Shown: positions 1 to 8,355, counted from the stretch's first letter. The stretch is DNA of 17,714 nucleotides from DASWHK01 sp036398215 (GCA_036398215.1 DASWHK010000072.1:1-17714), one strand, 5' to 3'. Translations and numbers: made by a program. The notes: generated from the letters alone by a model not told the origin.

Positions 1-2
1 AG

Positions 3-128
3 CACGAGCCGCAGCTTGTTCACAAGGCCGAGGATCACGACCTGTGGCTGGCGTTCTTTCGCGACAGCGAGGACAACGTGATGGCGCTGATGAGCGAGGT
101 AGCTCTCCGGAAGGCCGACGGCCGGTAA
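3..128 (+). CDS. VOC (glyoxalase/bleomycin-resistance fold) family protein, C-terminal fragment
   Basis: Only the last 41 codons and the stop are in the window; the 5' part lies off the left edge. The fragment contains DLWLAFFRDSEDNVMALMSE, which matches the typical last strand and C-terminus of small VOC-superfamily proteins (a glyoxalase I or methylmalonyl-CoA epimerase-like fold), where a 'aFFrDPdGN..aLmse' motif closes the metal-binding half. Usual members are about 120-150 residues, so most of the protein is missing. The substrate cannot be told from this piece. A GC-rich hairpin follows about 30 bases after the stop. Confidence 0.7.
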   Translation, partial: HEPQLVHKAEDHDLWLAFFRDSEDNVMALMSEVALRKADGR

Positions 129-158
129 CCCGGCGATCGGCTTCCTGATACGCTACCG

Positions 159-185
159 GGGCGCTGAGCCGTGGCTACCGCGCCC
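159..185 (+). terminator. GC-rich hairpin downstream of the VOC gene, possible terminator
   Basis: GGGCGC (159-164) pairs with GCGCCC (180-185), and an inner AGCC/GGCT (167-170 with 173-176) extends the structure. It begins 30 bases after the preceding stop. No T-run follows, so it is not a canonical intrinsic terminator. The heptamer GCTACCG also occurs twice here (152-158 and 174-180). The rest of the 129-347 spacer shows no convincing promoter or gene. Confidence 0.3.
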
Positions 186-347
186 ACCGGAGTGTCGAGG
201 ATCTGGCCTGAAGGTACTGGCCATGTGGCGGTTGGTTGGAGGGCGCGCCGAACCCATAGCAGCCCGACCCATGACACCCGCTGACCCGCACTTCCCGGCG
301 CTGTCACCGGCCCTGGCAGGCCGTCGTCGACGGGTGACGCGTCGGTA

Positions 348-2627
348 TTGCGCTTGAAGGCACCGCGGGGTGACGCGGCCCGCCGCGCCGGGATCCATCT
401 CGCGGTGATCGCCAGCTACCTGGCCATCGCCTTGATCCACTTGCGGCCGCTGGCGACCAGCTTCACCCGGACGCTGCCGCGCGGCGAGCAGATGGACGCG
501 CTGCTGCACGGCTGGATCATCAACTGGACGGCCCGCCAGCTCCTGCGCGCTCCCTGGGACCTCTTCGACGCCAACCTTTTCTTCCCGCACCCGGGGACGC
601 TGGCCTACACCGAGCACATGATTCCGGAGGCGCTGCCGGTCGCCCCCGTCTGGGCGCTCACCCGCGATCCGGTGGTCACCTACAACACCGCCTTCCTGCT
701 CACCTTCGTGCTCGGCGGCTGGGGGACGTTTCTGCTGGTGCGGCGGCTCACCGGCGACGCCTGGGCGGCCTGGGTCGCCGGAGCGTTCGCCTGCTGGTTC
801 CCGGCCAAGCGCTGGAGCCTGGCGCACATCAACACGATCTCGGTGCACGGCGTCCCTTTCGCGATGCTGGCGCTGCACCGCCTGCTCGAGCGGCCCGGCC
901 TGGCGCGGGCATTGACTGCCGGCGTCCTGGTGGCCCTGGCCAGCCTGGTCAGCGCCTACTACACGGTGTACCTGCCGCTGCTGCTGCTCGCCGCCGTGCC
1001 GTTGATCGGCTGGGCGGAAGGCCGGCGCCTCGATCCCCGTCGCCTCGGTTGGCTGGCGGTCGCGGTGGTGGCGGCGGCGGCGGTGGCGTTGCCATTGCTG
1101 GTCCCCTACCTCGGGGCGTGGACCGCAGGCGGCGAGCCGGCCCGCTCCTACGACCTGCAGATCGCCGGCGCCGCCGACGTCGCCGAGTTCTTCATTCTCG
1201 ACAGCGTCTTCTGGTCGCGCTTCCTGTTGCCCGAGGCCCTCGACCCGCTGACCACGCCGTTCTTTCCCGGCGCGATGGCGACGCTGCTGGCGCTGCTGGC
1301 GCTGTTTGCCCGGCGGGCGGCGCCCGCCGCAGCCGCTGGAGGGCCGTTGCGGCAAGCGCTCGCGTTCGCCTCGCGCAACGGCCTGCAGCTGCTCGGTTAT
1401 TCGTTGGCATCGATCTTTGCCGTGGTGCTCGGCGACCACCTGGTCGCCCACCACCGCGCCGTCGCCGCGTTCCAGGAGGGCCCGCCGGCGCCGCTCGCCC
1501 GCCTGGCGGTCGCCGGCGGGCTGGCGCTCGTCTTGCTGGCCGTCGCCGAGGGACGCGACTTTCCGGCGCTGCCGAGGGCCGCATGGCGCCGCTTCCTGGC
1601 CTCACCGCGCCTGGTCCGTGCCTATGCGGCGGTGACCGCGCTCGCCTTCGTGATCGCCCTGGGACCGCGGCTCAAGTTCTTCGGCTACCTGGGCCCGGTC
1701 CTGCCCTATCACTGGATCTACTACGGGGTTCCCGGCGCCTCGGCGCTGCGCGCTCCCTACCGGGCGGCCATCCTCGGGCAGGCGTTTCTCGCCGTGCTGA
1801 TCGGCTTCGGCGCCGCCTGGCTACTTGCCCGGCTGGGCGTCCGGGCTCGAAGTACAGCGGCCGTCGCCACCTTGCTGGTCGCCATCATGGTTGCCGAATC
1901 GACCGGAAACCCGCTTCCCTTGCGCGACCTGCCGCAGCCCTCCAGCGAGGTCTACGCGTGGATCGCCGCGCAGCCCGGCGACTTCGGCGTCTTCGAGTGG
2001 CCGGTCTCGAGCCTGATGGACCGGACCGCCCGCGGCCAGTGGCTGTCGACCCTGCACTGGAAGCGCCGGGTCATGGGCCATAACGGCCGCGTGCCGGCCG
2101 ACATCCGGGAGCTGCACCAGCTCACCCAAGACTGGCCGCCGAGCCCGCGCTTTCTCGACTTGCTCCGCGACCAATTCCCGGTCCGCTACGTGATCGTGCA
2201 CCTCGATGCTTTCGACCCCGAGGATCGGCGGCGGCTGACCGACGAGATGTTGCCGGCGATGTCGGCCTGGTGGGCGCCCGAGCGCTCGTTCGGCGGTGAT
2301 CTGGTGTTCCGCGTCCGCAACGGCGGCCCGGGGCGCAACCTCGAGCGCCGCTTCGCCGGCTGGATGGTCGAGGGCGAGCTGATCGTCGAGCTCGCCGAGC
2401 CGGTGCCCCCGGAAGGCGGCTGGCGCTTCGGCGCCGAGCTGGCCGGCGAGCGGCTACCGGCGCGCGACCTCGCCGCCGGCACGACGGTCGTTCGGGTGGC
2501 GCTGCCGGCGGGCCTGACCTCGCCGGAGCCGGTGTGGCTGCGGCTCAGCATCGACGGCCCGGGCGGGCGAACGCTCGCCGTCGAGTCGATTCAGTTCGCG
2601 ACCGCCGGAGGGCTCGTCTACCCTTGA
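348..2627 (+). CDS. Large polytopic membrane protein, GT-C glycosyltransferase-like
   Basis: This is a 759-residue integral membrane protein with about 10-12 hydrophobic segments across residues 16-530 and a soluble C-terminal region of about 230 residues. The first membrane segment (about 16-36) is followed by a loop with Asp50 in the context EQMDALLHGWIINW and then an aromatic stretch (DLFDANLFFPHPGTLAY). This arrangement is common in bacterial GT-C-fold proteins, which use polyprenyl-phosphate sugars on the outer face of the membrane and carry an acidic residue in the first outer loop. The soluble part includes FGVFEWPVSS and VRYVIVHLD, as in YfhO-like or uncharacterised acidobacterial membrane proteins. 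The start is TTG at 348 (or TTG at 354), because an in-frame stop lies at 336-338; a GGGTGA sits 10 bases upstream. The specific substrate is unknown. The family assignment rests on topology and motifs, not on a search. Confidence 0.75.
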   Translation: MRLKAPRGDAARRAGIHLAVIASYLAIALIHLRPLATSFTRTLPRGEQMDALLHGWIINWTARQLLRAPWDLFDANLFFPHPGTLAYTEHMIPEALPVAPVWALTRDPVVTYNTAFLLTFVLGGWGTFLLVRRLTGDAWAAWVAGAFACWFPAKRWSLAHINTISVHGVPFAMLALHRLLERPGLARALTAGVLVALASLVSAYYTVYLPLLLLAAVPLIGWAEGRRLDPRRLGWLAVAVVAAAAVALPLLVPYLGAWTAGGEPARSYDLQIAGAADVAEFFILDSVFWSRFLLPEALDPLTTPFFPGAMATLLALLALFARRAAPAAAAGGPLRQALAFASRNGLQLLGYSLASIFAVVLGDHLVAHHRAVAAFQEGPPAPLARLAVAGGLALVLLAVAEGRDFPALPRAAWRRFLASPRLVRAYAAVTALAFVIALGPRLKFFGYLGPVLPYHWIYYGVPGASALRAPYRAAILGQAFLAVLIGFGAAWLLARLGVRARSTAAVATLLVAIMVAESTGNPLPLRDLPQPSSEVYAWIAAQPGDFGVFEWPVSSLMDRTARGQWLSTLHWKRRVMGHNGRVPADIRELHQLTQDWPPSPRFLDLLRDQFPVRYVIVHLDAFDPEDRRRLTDEMLPAMSAWWAPERSFGGDLVFRVRNGGPGRNLERRFAGWMVEGELIVELAEPVPPEGGWRFGAELAGERLPARDLAAGTTVVRVALPAGLTSPEPVWLRLSIDGPGGRTLAVESIQFATAGGLVYP

Positions 2628-2711
2628 ATGCGCGGCCCCGGGCCCGGCGACTTGCCCGGCGCCGGCGGGATGGGCGACCATCGATCGCGAACCGGCGCGG
2701 CCGGGGGCTCG

Positions 2712-2795
2712 CAGGCCGTGCCCAAAGTGTGATGGGTCAGGCGCCCCGGTATTCAGGCCGTGCCCGAAGCGTGATGGGTCAGGCGCCCGGGTATT
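2712..2795. repeat. Two adjacent 42-bp direct repeats (39/42 identical)
   Basis: Unit 1 is 2712-2753 and unit 2 is 2754-2795. Each begins CAGGCCGTGCCC and ends GGTATT, and they share the core GTGATGGGTCAGGCGCCC. They differ at unit positions 13 (A/G), 17 (T/C) and 36 (C/G). They fill part of the 232-bp spacer between the membrane protein and the beta-propeller gene. The second unit overlaps a possible upstream GTG start of the next gene but lies before its better ATG start. No other copy is visible in this window. Confidence 0.85.
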
Positions 2796-2859
2796 GCGGG
2801 CGGAGGCAAGGACAGCCGTCGCCGGCAGCCGCTCGGCGCCAACGAAAAAGGGAAGTCCC

Positions 2860-4230
2860 ATGAAAAAGATCCTGCCGTCGGCCGCCATCATCTTGCTTGC
2901 CGTCGGGCTCACCTCGTACACCTTGGCAGCCTGGCAGGCGCCGGCGGGCGTCAACTGGCCGATCTTTCGCGGCCCGCGGGCCAGCGGCATCGCCGAGGGC
3001 TTCGCGACCGCCACCGCCTGGAACGCTGAGAGCGGAGAGGGCGTGCTCTGGAAGACGCCAATCCCGGGCCTCGCCCACTCGAGCCCGATCGTGTGGGGCG
3101 ACCGGGTCTTCGTGACCACCGCGATCAGCTCGGCGGACAACTCGCTGCGGGTCGGCCTCTACGGCGACATCGCCCCGGTGGAGGACGACAGCGTCCACAC
3201 CTGGAAGGTCTACGCCCTCGACAAGGGCAGCGGCGAGATCGTCTGGGAGCGGACGGCGCACACCGGCGTTCCCGAGGTCAAGCGTCATACCAAGGCGACC
3301 CACGCCAGCGCCACGATGGCGACCGACGGCACCCATGTCATCGCCTACTTCGGCTCCGAGGGCCTCTACGCGTACACGACCGCCGGCGAGCTGCTGTGGA
3401 AGAAGGACTTCGGCGTTCTCGACGCCGGCTACTACGTGGTGCCGGATGCGCAATGGAACGTCGGCTCCTCGCCGATCATCTACGACGGCAAGGTGATCCT
3501 GCAGGCGGACGTACAGAAGGACTCCTTCATCGCCGCCTTCGACCTGGCCGACGGCTCCGAGGTCTGGCGCACGACGCGCAACGACGTGCCGACCTGGGGG
3601 ACGCCGAACGTCTATGAATCGGACCGCGGCAGCCAGGTCGTCGTCAACGGCTACCGCCACATCGGCGCCTACGACGCCGATACCGGCGCCGAGATCTGGC
3701 GGATGGAGGGCGGCGGCGACATTCCCGTGCCGACGCCGGTGTTCGCCCACGAGCTGATCTTCATCACCAACGCCCACGGCCGGGGGGCGCCAATCTACGC
3801 CATCCGGCCGTCGGCGAGCGGTGACATCAGCCTCGCCGAGGGCGAGAGCTCCAATCGGGGGATCGCCTGGAGCACGCCGCGGGAGGGCGCCTACATGGTG
3901 ACCCCGCTGGTGTACGGTGACTACCTGTACAACCTCAAGAACAACGGCGCGCTCGCCGTCTACGACGCCAGAAGCGGCGAGCAGATGTACCAGGCGCGGC
4001 TCGGGCAGGGCGGCGGCTTCACGGCCTCTCCCGTGGCCGCCGACGGCAAGATCTACTTCAGCAGTGAGGATGGCGACGTCTTCGTAGTGGCTGCCGGGCC
4101 GGAGTTCGAGCTGCTGGCCACCAATCCGATGGGCGAGGTGTGCATGGCGACGCCGGCGATCTCCGAGGGGATGCTGCTGTTCCGCACCGTCGGCCACGTG
4201 GTGGCGATCGCCGCCCCCGGGGGACCGTAG
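2860..4230 (+). CDS. Secreted PQQ-like beta-propeller repeat protein
   Basis: The protein has 456 residues. The N-terminus (MKKILPSAAIILLAVGLTSY, ending TLAA-WQA) is a good Sec signal peptide with cleavage near residue 24, so it acts outside the cytoplasm. The mature part opens with WPIFRGPRASG, the usual entry of the acidobacterial/planctomycetal PQQ-binding-like propeller family. Blade motifs follow, each ending in a Trp sheet: GVLWKT, GEIVWER, GELLWKK, GSEVWRT, GAEIWRM and RGIAWST. These Trp-docking repeats resemble quinoprotein dehydrogenases and BamB, but no dehydrogenase active-site disulfide or calcium-site signature is evident, so a binding or scaffold role is more likely than catalysis. 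ATG 2860 is chosen because AAGGGAAG lies 4-12 bases upstream and the signal peptide starts there; an in-frame upstream extension to 2794 would run into the 42-bp repeat. Confidence 0.85.
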   Translation: MKKILPSAAIILLAVGLTSYTLAAWQAPAGVNWPIFRGPRASGIAEGFATATAWNAESGEGVLWKTPIPGLAHSSPIVWGDRVFVTTAISSADNSLRVGLYGDIAPVEDDSVHTWKVYALDKGSGEIVWERTAHTGVPEVKRHTKATHASATMATDGTHVIAYFGSEGLYAYTTAGELLWKKDFGVLDAGYYVVPDAQWNVGSSPIIYDGKVILQADVQKDSFIAAFDLADGSEVWRTTRNDVPTWGTPNVYESDRGSQVVVNGYRHIGAYDADTGAEIWRMEGGGDIPVPTPVFAHELIFITNAHGRGAPIYAIRPSASGDISLAEGESSNRGIAWSTPREGAYMVTPLVYGDYLYNLKNNGALAVYDARSGEQMYQARLGQGGGFTASPVAADGKIYFSSEDGDVFVVAAGPEFELLATNPMGEVCMATPAISEGMLLFRTVGHVVAIAAPGGP

Positions 4231-4309
4231 TGAGGTCCCGACGGGTCTGCCGGAATGCCTCTCGGCGCCGCCGCCGGAATGCGGCGCGGAAACCGCGGGA
4301 TTCCGGCCC

Positions 4310-5029
4310 ATGAGTCCAGTGCGTCCGCTGACCGCGGTCATCTGGGACTACGACGGCACGCTGGTCGATACCCGCGCCAAAAACTATGGGATCACGCGGC
4401 TGATCGTCCGGCGTTTCACGGGCGTCGACCCCGATTCGATCGAGGCGCTGAGCTCCCTCGAGGCCTACACGCGCGCCCTGTACCGCAACCACCATTGGCG
4501 CCAGCTGTACATCGGGGAGTTCGGCATGAGCGAGGAATCCAGCGTCCAGGCGGGCCTGCTGTGGACCGAGTACCAGCTCGCCGACGACAGCCCCGCCAAG
4601 GTGTACGACGGGATCGAGTCCTGCCTGCGCGAGCTCGGCGGCACCCCCCAGGGGATCGTGTCGATGAACTCGCGAGCCAATATCCTCGGGACCTTGGAGG
4701 AGAGGGGCCTGATGGGCTATTTCCGCAGCGTGATCGGCTTCGAGGAGGTGGACGCGGCGCGCCAGAAGCCGGCGCCTGACGGGCTGCTGCGCTGTCTCGC
4801 CGAGCTCACCGGGATGGCGCCGGGAAGGGTCGTCTACGTCGGCGACCACCAGGTCGATATCGAGTGCGTCCGCAACGCCAACGCCGTCCTGGCCGACGAG
4901 GGCCACGACATCACGGTGTTCGCCATCGGCGCCGCCTACGGCATCGGCGCCGAGTTCGGCGCCTGGTCCGATGAGCCCGACTACACGATCGCCGAGCCGC
5001 TCGAGCTGATCGAGATCGTTCGCGGTTGA
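4310..5029 (+). CDS. HAD-superfamily hydrolase, phosphoglycolate phosphatase-like
   Basis: The protein has 239 residues and all four HAD motifs. Motif I is WDYDGTLVDT with nucleophile Asp13 and acid/base Asp15. Motif II is the Ser/Asn stretch IVSMNSR around 117-122. Motif III is Lys153 in RQKPAPDG. Motif IV is VGDHQVDIE, with Asp179 and Asp183 binding magnesium. A helical cap of about 75 residues between motifs I and II places it in the C1-cap group with phosphoglycolate phosphatase and beta-phosphoglucomutase-like enzymes. It has no signal peptide, so it acts in the cytoplasm on a small phosphorylated metabolite that cannot be named from sequence. It starts 79 bases after the beta-propeller gene with only a weak ribosome-binding site. 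It converges with the gene ending at 5100; no T-tailed terminator is visible in the 70-bp gap. Confidence 0.85.
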   Translation: MSPVRPLTAVIWDYDGTLVDTRAKNYGITRLIVRRFTGVDPDSIEALSSLEAYTRALYRNHHWRQLYIGEFGMSEESSVQAGLLWTEYQLADDSPAKVYDGIESCLRELGGTPQGIVSMNSRANILGTLEERGLMGYFRSVIGFEEVDAARQKPAPDGLLRCLAELTGMAPGRVVYVGDHQVDIECVRNANAVLADEGHDITVFAIGAAYGIGAEFGAWSDEPDYTIAEPLELIEIVRG

Positions 5030-5099
5030 CCGCTGGCCCGGATCGGAACCGGCCCGGCGGCACCCGGCTGGGCGGCGAGGGAACGGCCGTCCCGGACGA

Positions 5100-6434
5100 T
5101 CAGAAGTTCCACAGCGCCAGCGTCTCGAGGTCCTTGATCAAGACTCCCCGGCTCGTGAACACCGGGTGCGCCCAGGTCGGGGTGGAGGCGACCTCGTATT
5201 CGGCCAGCGGCTCGTAGGCGGCGGCGTCCGCGGCGACGATCACAAGCCTCGCCTCATCGGTCAGAAAGGCGACGCGGTTGCCGAGAGCGACGATCGCGGC
5301 GTTCTCCCCTTCCCTGCCGCGGCTGGTCCAGATCGGTTCCCCGGTGGCGACGTCGACGCAAAAAAACTGCCCGGCGCGCCGGTGTGACATCCCGAACAGG
5401 CGGTCGCCCACCAGCACCGGCGAGCTCATGTACAGGGGTAGCGTCGTGTTGCGCCACAGCTCGCTGCTGCTCCAGGAGCCGTCCTGCGTGGCGGAGCCGC
5501 TGGGTGCTTCCGGATCCGGACGCCACCCTTCACCTCCGAGCGGCGCGCCGGCGAGCGCCATGGTGGCAGCCTGCGGCGCCCCGGAGGGAACCGCCGGCGG
5601 TGACAACCGCAGGGCGAACAGGTCGAGGTCGAGCCCGGACAGGACCAGCCGCCCGTTCCCGGCATCCAGCGGCGTGACCGAGTTTTGCTGGAACGAGGTT
5701 GTGAACGGCATGCTCCAGCGCGTCGCGCCGCTGGCCGCGTCGAAGGCGACGATGTGCCTGTCGGTTTGCGTCACCAGCAGGCGGGCGCCGGCGACCTCCA
5801 CCAGGACCGGCGAGGCGTAGCCGGGCGTGAACTCGTCGTTGGCCCACCGTACCTCGCCGCTGGCGGCATCGAAGGCAGTAAGGGCACCGGCCTGGTCCCA
5901 GCCGATATGGGCGACGATCGTGTCGCCGACCCGTATCGGCGACATTGCCGATCCATAGATCGGCGCGGTCTCCGGATAGCGGTCGGAGAACTCGTGCCGC
6001 CATGACAGCTCGCCGCTGGCGGCATCGAACGCCGACAGCACCTCGGTGATCCCGAAGGTGAACAGGCGCCCGTCCGCATACACCGGCGTCGACTTCGGAC
6101 CCGGGCCGTGGCTGCGGGCCGCCGGGTTCATGGTGTAGGGAGCGGCGTACGACTGGCTCCACAGCTCGGCCCCATCGGCCAACGACAGGGCGTGGACGAC
6201 CTCCTGCTCCCCCTCGCGCGAATGCAGAAACACGGTGCCGCCGATCACGACCGGCGAGGAATGGCCCTCGCCGACGTCGACCCGCCAGCCGGGGGTCAGC
6301 TCGGCGGGTAGCTCGGAGGGTAGCGTCGAGGCGTCGCCGGCACCGTCGCGCTCGGCGCCGCGCCACTGCGGCCAGGCGGCCGAATCCTGGACCGCCGCGG
6401 CCTCGGGCCACGCGGCCATGGAGGTCGCCAACAA
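5100..6434 (-). CDS. Secreted PQQ-like beta-propeller repeat protein (rpoD-distal gene)
   Basis: The reading frame gives 444 residues from the TTG at 6434. It opens the mature domain with WPQWRGAERDG and has Trp-ended blade repeats GAELWSQ, GELSWRH, GEVRWAN, GATRWSM and GEPIWTS, with HSSPVV-type inter-blade turns. It is the same broad family as the propeller at 2860-4230 but clearly diverged, with an extra Pro/Ala/Gly-rich loop between blades (about residues 275-320). No catalytic site is evident. The start is uncertain: from TTG the N-terminus is too short and uncharged for a signal peptide. Reading 10 codons further to a CTG at 6464 gives a typical one (an Arg, then AAGACLLLATSM, then PEAAA). 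That CTG overlaps the rpoD TGA. The gene lies directly behind rpoD and is probably co-transcribed with it. Confidence 0.8.
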   Translation of the reverse strand: MLATSMAAWPEAAAVQDSAAWPQWRGAERDGAGDASTLPSELPAELTPGWRVDVGEGHSSPVVIGGTVFLHSREGEQEVVHALSLADGAELWSQSYAAPYTMNPAARSHGPGPKSTPVYADGRLFTFGITEVLSAFDAASGELSWRHEFSDRYPETAPIYGSAMSPIRVGDTIVAHIGWDQAGALTAFDAASGEVRWANDEFTPGYASPVLVEVAGARLLVTQTDRHIVAFDAASGATRWSMPFTTSFQQNSVTPLDAGNGRLVLSGLDLDLFALRLSPPAVPSGAPQAATMALAGAPLGGEGWRPDPEAPSGSATQDGSWSSSELWRNTTLPLYMSSPVLVGDRLFGMSHRRAGQFFCVDVATGEPIWTSRGREGENAAIVALGNRVAFLTDEARLVIVAADAAAYEPLAEYEVASTPTWAHPVFTSRGVLIKDLETLALWNF

Positions 6435-6460
6435 CAGGCAGGCCCCGGCAGCGGTAGCTC

Positions 6461-8044
6461 TCAGTCGATCAGCTCTTTGAGCGACTTGCCGCGCAGCGGG
6501 TGGCGCAGCTTGCGCAGCGCCTTGCCTTCGATCTGGCGGATCCTCTCGCGGGTCACGTCGAAGAACTCGCCGATCTCCTCGAGCGTGTAGACGCGCTCCT
6601 CGTTGATGCCGAAGCGCATGCGCACGACCTTCTCCTCGCGCGGCGTCAGCGTCGACAGCACCCGGCGGGTCTGTTGGCTGAGGTCCTTGGCGAGCAGCGT
6701 CTCGACCGGGGAGACGGCGTCCTCATCGCTGATGAAGTGGCCGAGCGTCGACTCCCCGTCGCCGTCGTCGCCGATCGGCGTGTCCAGCGAGCTGGTCTTC
6801 TTGCCCGCCTGCAGGGCCAGCTTGACGGTATCGAGCGGCACCTCCATGGCGTCGGCGATCTCGTGCGGCTCGGGCTTGCGCCCCAGCTCCTTGTAGAGCT
6901 CTGCGGCCGTCTGCGACACCTTGCGCATGGTCTCGGTCATGTGCACCGGGACGCGGATCAGCTTGCCCTTGTCGGCCAGGCCGCGGGTGATCGCCTGCCG
7001 GATCCACCAGGTCGCGTAGGTCGAGAACTTGAAGCCCTTGGTGTAGTCGAACTTCTCGACCGCGCGCATCAAGCCGATGTTGCCCTCCTGGATCAGGTCC
7101 GAGAAAGGCAGGCCGAAGTTGGTGTACTTCTTGGCGATCGAGATGACCAGCCGCAGGTTGCGCTCGGTGAGCTCGCTCTTGGCCCACTCCATCTTGGTCT
7201 CCGACTCTTCGATCGACTCCAGGTAGCGCACCAGCTCCTCGCGGGTCACCAGGTGCTCCTTGACCTGCTCCTTGCTGAGCTTGTCGTCGCCGGCATGCTC
7301 GGCGCGGGCGAAAACCCCGGCCAGCCGGCGCATGCGCATGATGATCTCGTCGACGATCTCGTCGGTGAGATTGAGCTGCTCGAGCTCGACGCCGATCTTG
7401 CCCTGCAGCTCGATCAGATCGAGGCGAACCTGCAGCTCGGTGTCGTCGCGGAGCTTGCGGTTGAGCTTCGAGCGGATCTTGCGGAGGTCGCCGCGCAGCT
7501 TCTCGACCTTGCGCAACGTCGCGAAGATCTTCCGGCGCGCGGTTGCCTCCCGACCCAGGCCCTGGGTGAAGCTCTCCAGAGGCAGCTCGCCGCTCTTGAG
7601 ATGATCGCGTCGCGCCAGCAGGTACTCGCTGCCGAGCGGGCAGGTGAGCGCCGCCTGGACGATACCGATCTGGCCCTGCTCGATGGCCCGCGCCAGCCGC
7701 ACCTCTCCCTCGCGGTCGAGCAAGCCCTTCTGGCTCATCTCCCGGAAATAGACCTTGATCGGGTCGCTGCTGTCGGCACCGTCGATGTCGTAGCGCTCGA
7801 CCGAGGAGTCGTCGTCGTCGGAGTCGTCCGCTTCCTCCTCCTCCTCCTCCTCGTCCTCCTCGAAGTCTACGACCGGCTCGTCCTCGAGCACCTCGATGTC
7901 CATGTCCTCGATCAGGCCCGCCATCGACCGCCGATCCGCCCCAGCCGCCGGCAGCACCTCATCCAGCTCGTCGTGGGTGACGTAGCCGCGCTCCTTGCCC
8001 AGCTCGACCAGTTCGTGAATCGCCTTCATCTTGTCCTCGTTCAT
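6461..8044 (-). CDS. rpoD: Primary RNA polymerase sigma factor RpoD (SigA, sigma-70)
   Basis: The protein has 527 residues and full group 1 architecture. Region 1.1 is about 1-50. A very acidic linker is at 52-80 (mostly Glu, then Asp). Region 1.2 is about 94-125 (DPIKVYFREM). A long non-conserved region spans about 126-285. Region 2 is about 287-360, with DLIQEGNIGLMRAVEKFDY and the promoter-melting and -10-reading block STYATWWIRQAITRGLADK. Region 3 is about 361-450, including the DDGDGESTLGHFISDED finger. Region 4 is about 455-515, with the -35-reading helix-turn-helix TLEEIGEFFDVTRERIRQIE. The start at 8044 is chosen because region 1.1 begins there (MNEDKMKAIHELVE). The frame stays open upstream to 8236, but that stretch is atypical and coincides with the promoter; a second Met at residue 6 has GAGGA before it. 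The usual rpsU-dnaG-rpoD context is absent. Confidence 0.97.
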   Translation of the reverse strand: MNEDKMKAIHELVELGKERGYVTHDELDEVLPAAGADRRSMAGLIEDMDIEVLEDEPVVDFEEDEEEEEEEADDSDDDDSSVERYDIDGADSSDPIKVYFREMSQKGLLDREGEVRLARAIEQGQIGIVQAALTCPLGSEYLLARRDHLKSGELPLESFTQGLGREATARRKIFATLRKVEKLRGDLRKIRSKLNRKLRDDTELQVRLDLIELQGKIGVELEQLNLTDEIVDEIIMRMRRLAGVFARAEHAGDDKLSKEQVKEHLVTREELVRYLESIEESETKMEWAKSELTERNLRLVISIAKKYTNFGLPFSDLIQEGNIGLMRAVEKFDYTKGFKFSTYATWWIRQAITRGLADKGKLIRVPVHMTETMRKVSQTAAELYKELGRKPEPHEIADAMEVPLDTVKLALQAGKKTSSLDTPIGDDGDGESTLGHFISDEDAVSPVETLLAKDLSQQTRRVLSTLTPREEKVVRMRFGINEERVYTLEEIGEFFDVTRERIRQIEGKALRKLRHPLRGKSLKELID

Positions 8045-8235
8045 ACGCTCTCGAGCGGTTGAGCTTCGGAGCAGCCGGCCCGTGCGCCGACCGCGAGCGA
8101 CCACCCCTGCAATCGATTCATCGAGCCTCGAGGACGCCGTCGCCAACCAGCAGCGTTCAAGGGGATTCGAGCGAGAAATCGTGCTTTCGAACTCTAGGCG
8201 GTCAATGGACAGACGCCGCCCATTGAATAATGTCA

Positions 8236-8264
8236 AGTATACGACTTGCGGCGGTGGCTGACAA
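8236..8264 (-). promoter_or_regulatory. Sigma-70-type promoter upstream of rpoD
   Basis: Reading the minus strand, TTGTCA (8264-8259) is followed after exactly 17 bases by TATACT (8241-8236). Each hexamer matches 5 of 6 consensus positions. Transcription would start near 8229, giving an untranslated leader of about 185 bases before the rpoD ATG. It lies between the end of the 172-aa gene and rpoD, in the correct direction. A TTGACA also occurs just downstream on the same strand but lacks a paired -10. Confidence 0.7.
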
Positions 8265-8326
8265 GGGCTGAGAAAAGGGCGCCACGGGGCTCAACGGCCA
8301 CGTACGCACCCTTTCCGGCAACGGTA

Positions 8327-8342
8327 GCAGGCCCTGGCCTGC
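8327..8342 (-). terminator. Hairpin just past the 172-aa gene, possible terminator
   Basis: GCAGGC and GCCTGC form a perfect 6-bp stem around a 4-base loop, starting 13 bases after the stop codon of the gene ending at 8356. No T-run follows, so it is a weak or Rho-dependent candidate. Its place between that gene and the rpoD promoter suits termination. Confidence 0.3.
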
Positions 8343-8355
8343 CAGGATCAGCTGC

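Noticed and set aside
153..1454. 433-codon minus-strand frame opposite the membrane protein
   Set aside because: Composition is dominated by Arg, Gly, Gln and His, typical of the antisense frame of a GC-rich gene; it overlaps a strongly supported plus-strand gene.
2779..4341. 520-codon minus-strand frame opposite the first propeller gene
   Set aside because: Antisense shadow; the plus strand has a signal peptide, ribosome-binding site and clear repeat motifs.
6500..8062. 520-codon plus-strand frame opposite rpoD
   Set aside because: Leu/Asp/Val-rich antisense of a highly conserved sigma factor gene; no ribosome-binding site or family motif.
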